Shown: in pieces, positions 62,789 to 64,000 of the stretch | Layout: every line of letters begins with the position of its first letter | Position numbering within the stretch: the stretch's first letter is position 1 | DNA from: Neobacillus notoginsengisoli | GTDB lineage: Bacteria > Bacillota > Bacilli > Bacillales > Cytobacillaceae | Direction of reading: 5' to 3' | Assembly (NCBI RefSeq): GCF_003515685.1 | Contig: NZ_QWEG01000005.1 | Location: forward strand, 248,001 to 312,000 | DNA length: 64,000 bases | Program-made: the position numbers and the translations under genes | Notes under the pieces: generated by a model | What the model saw: the letters and a program-made list of their open reading frames with translations, nothing else | Database searches by the model: none | Told to the model about the DNA's origin: nothing

Positions 62789-62938
62789 GCTATAATTCGA
62801 TTGGGCGGTATCCAAGTGAGCTGCACCATTGCTAGGACAATTCAAAATGGTTTCTGCCTAGATCCGTAAAGGACCGGGACAGAGGGATTAAACACGACTA
62901 AAAAAATGGGATCCTCTGCCTTCAGCTGGATCTTTTTC
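62788..62938 (+). promoter_or_regulatory. panB promoter and attenuator-like leader
   Basis: TGCTATAAT (62788-62796) is an extended -10. The leader then shows ACCATT/AATGGT and CTAGG/CCTAG hairpins (alternatives in 62834-62861), a candidate terminator GATCC-T-CTG, CCTT, CAG-CT-GGATC plus TTTTT (62910-62937), and an upstream arm CAGAGGGAT (62880-62888) that can pair instead with ATCCTCTG (62911-62918). The two pairings exclude each other. The pan RNA motif is known upstream of panB in Firmicutes; I cannot confirm that this is one. Confidence 0.6.
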
Positions 62939-62999
62939 TATGCTGCCGGCAAAGCAAACCCGTTATGTCCCCTCTTCCGAAAAGAAGGAGGATTATTGG

Positions 63000-63845
63000 A
63001 TGAAGCAAACGACAGATTTTTTGAAAATGAAAGAAGCCGGTGAAAAGATAACGATGCTAACCGCATACGACTATCCTTCCGCAAAGACAGCCGAACAGGC
63101 AGGAATTGACATGATTCTTGTGGGGGACTCTCTCGGTATGGTTGTATTGGGATACGAAACAACGATCCCTGTAACCGTCGCTGACATGGTCCACCATGCA
63201 AAAGCTGTCCGCAGGGGAGCGCCAAATACATTCGTTGTTGTTGACATGCCGTTTATGAGCTATCATGTTTCAACCGCAGATACACTTTTGAATGCTTCGA
63301 GAATTATTCAGGAAACAGGCGCGCATGCCGTTAAACTTGAAGGAGCGGAGGAAGTCCTCGGCAAAATCAAGGCGCTGACGACAGCAGGGGTTCCTGTAGT
63401 TGCGCACCTCGGTCTGACACCGCAATCTGTCGCCGTCCTTGGTGGATATAAGGTACAGGGGAAAGACGCAGCGGCGGCAATGAAATTAATTGAAGATGCC
63501 CGGCTATGTGAAGAGGCGGGAGCTTTCGCCCTCGTCCTTGAGTGTGTTCCAAAACAACTCGCAGCCCAGGTTTCAAGCAAGATTTCTATTCCGGTCATTG
63601 GCATTGGAGCAGGTTCCGAAGTCGATGGACAAGTACTCGTCTATCATGACGTAGTTGGCTATGGATCCGGACGGGTGCCGAAGTTTGTTAAGCAGTATGG
63701 CCAAGTTAGCCAGGAAATTATCGGGATGATTGAGAATTATGTATCCGATGTTAAAAACAGCCTTTTCCCTGAAAAGATTCATACATTCACTATGAAGGAA
63801 GAAGAGCTCCAGGCACTTTACGGAGGGAAGAATGAAAACAATTGA
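63000..63845 (+). CDS. panB: Ketopantoate hydroxymethyltransferase
   Basis: Enzyme of 281 residues transferring a hydroxymethyl group to 2-oxoisovalerate, first step of pantothenate synthesis. Conserved: [42 protein letters not shown] and [23 protein letters not shown] 63000 follows AAGGAGG; the longer frame from 62940 lies over the leader terminator. It overlaps panC by 14 bases. Confidence 0.96.
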   Translation: MKQTTDFLKMKEAGEKITMLTAYDYPSAKTAEQAGIDMILVGDSLGMVVLGYETTIPVTVADMVHHAKAVRRGAPNTFVVVDMPFMSYHVSTADTLLNASRIIQETGAHAVKLEGAEEVLGKIKALTTAGVPVVAHLGLTPQSVAVLGGYKVQGKDAAAAMKLIEDARLCEEAGAFALVLECVPKQLAAQVSSKISIPVIGIGAGSEVDGQVLVYHDVVGYGSGRVPKFVKQYGQVSQEIIGMIENYVSDVKNSLFPEKIHTFTMKEEELQALYGGKNENN

Positions 63846-64000
63846 AAACATCAAGGAAATGCAAAATGAAATACTAGCGAGGAAAAGAGAAGGAATGTCA
63901 ATTGGTTTCGTCCCAACGATGGGATTTCTCCATGAAGGCCACATGTCTCTTATCCGTAAAGCTAGAGCTGAAAATGATATCGTTGTGGTCAGCATCTTTG
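63832..64000 (+). CDS. panC: Pantothenate synthetase (3' partial)
   Basis: First 56 residues of PanC, which joins pantoate and beta-alanine using ATP. The ATP-site motif [18 protein letters not shown] is complete, including the HxGH pattern. ATG 63832 follows GGAGGG inside the end of panB. The frame is open at the window edge. Confidence 0.94.
   Translation, partial: MKTIENIKEMQNEILARKREGMSIGFVPTMGFLHEGHMSLIRKARAENDIVVVSIF

Noticed and set aside
62802-62812. GGGCGGTATCC in the panB leader as a possible T-box
   Set aside because: The T-box core (GGGTGGNACCGCG) and its antiterminator bulge context are absent, and panB is not a usual T-box gene.

Overview
The window is a chromosome segment from an endospore-forming member of the Bacillaceae (Bacillus sensu lato). 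The evidence is the near-continuous match of gene order to what I remember of the Bacillus subtilis resB-to-panC region, the sporulation and germination genes (sleB, ypeB, spoIVA, ypjB), the bacillithiol genes (bshA, bshB1, ypdA), the TRAP gene mtrB, strong AGGAGG-type ribosome sites and U-rich intrinsic terminators. Almost all genes read rightward; leftward exceptions are fer, ypzI, ypjC and a transposon gene. I see no rRNA, tRNA or CRISPR array.

Layout. 1-6.9 kb: cytochrome c maturation (resB partial, resC), the ResDE redox two-component pair and sigX-rsiX behind a sigX-type promoter. 7-13.2 kb: a LytM/LysM cell-wall protein, FMN-riboswitch-controlled ribU, ferredoxin fer with a Fur-box-like site, then ypbB-recS-ypbD-ypbE. 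13.2-15.4 kb: a TnpB-only IS605-like element on the minus strand with a frameshifted tnpB and a structured right end that should encode its guide RNA; it abuts the ypbE stop codon. 15.5-22.1 kb: ypbF, a CBS protein, a decayed membrane-protein gene, ypbG, a MerR/B12-fold regulator, mecB, gudB, ypdA. 22.4-29.4 kb: ansA, prsW, sleB-ypeB, ypfB, cmk-plsC-rpsA. 29.6-38.3 kb: ypzI, yphA, der-gpsA, yphE-yphF, spoIVA, hbs, folE-mtrB. 38.5-53.2 kb: hepS-menG-hepT, ndk, the aromatic amino-acid block aroF-aroB-hisC-tyrA-aroE, an amidohydrolase-like gene, ypiA-ypiB-ypiF and the cytochrome bc operon qcrABC. 53.3-64 kb: ypjA, ypjB, a YugP-like peptidase, ypjC, ypjD-dapB-mgsA-bshB1-bshA-cca-birA, and panB-panC (partial) behind an attenuator-like leader.

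How the genes work together. ResBC would mature c-type haem for proteins such as QcrC in the same window; HepS/HepT, MenG and the chorismate genes feed menaquinone, the electron donor for QcrABC; BshA/BshB1/YpdA make and recycle bacillithiol; SleB/YpeB, SpoIVA and YpjB belong to spore formation and germination.

Non-genic structure. Five intergenic patches (about 22.2, 29.5, 33.3, 37.1 and 54.1 kb) carry two interwoven dispersed repeat families; two patches share a perfect 52-base match in opposite orientation. Most worth a second look are the TnpB element and its predicted guide, the panB leader with mutually exclusive hairpins, the B12-fold regulator lacking the cobalamin ligands, the Fur-box-like site at fer, and the amidohydrolase-like protein lacking the HxH metal motif. 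Comparisons with B. subtilis are from memory; no database search was possible.
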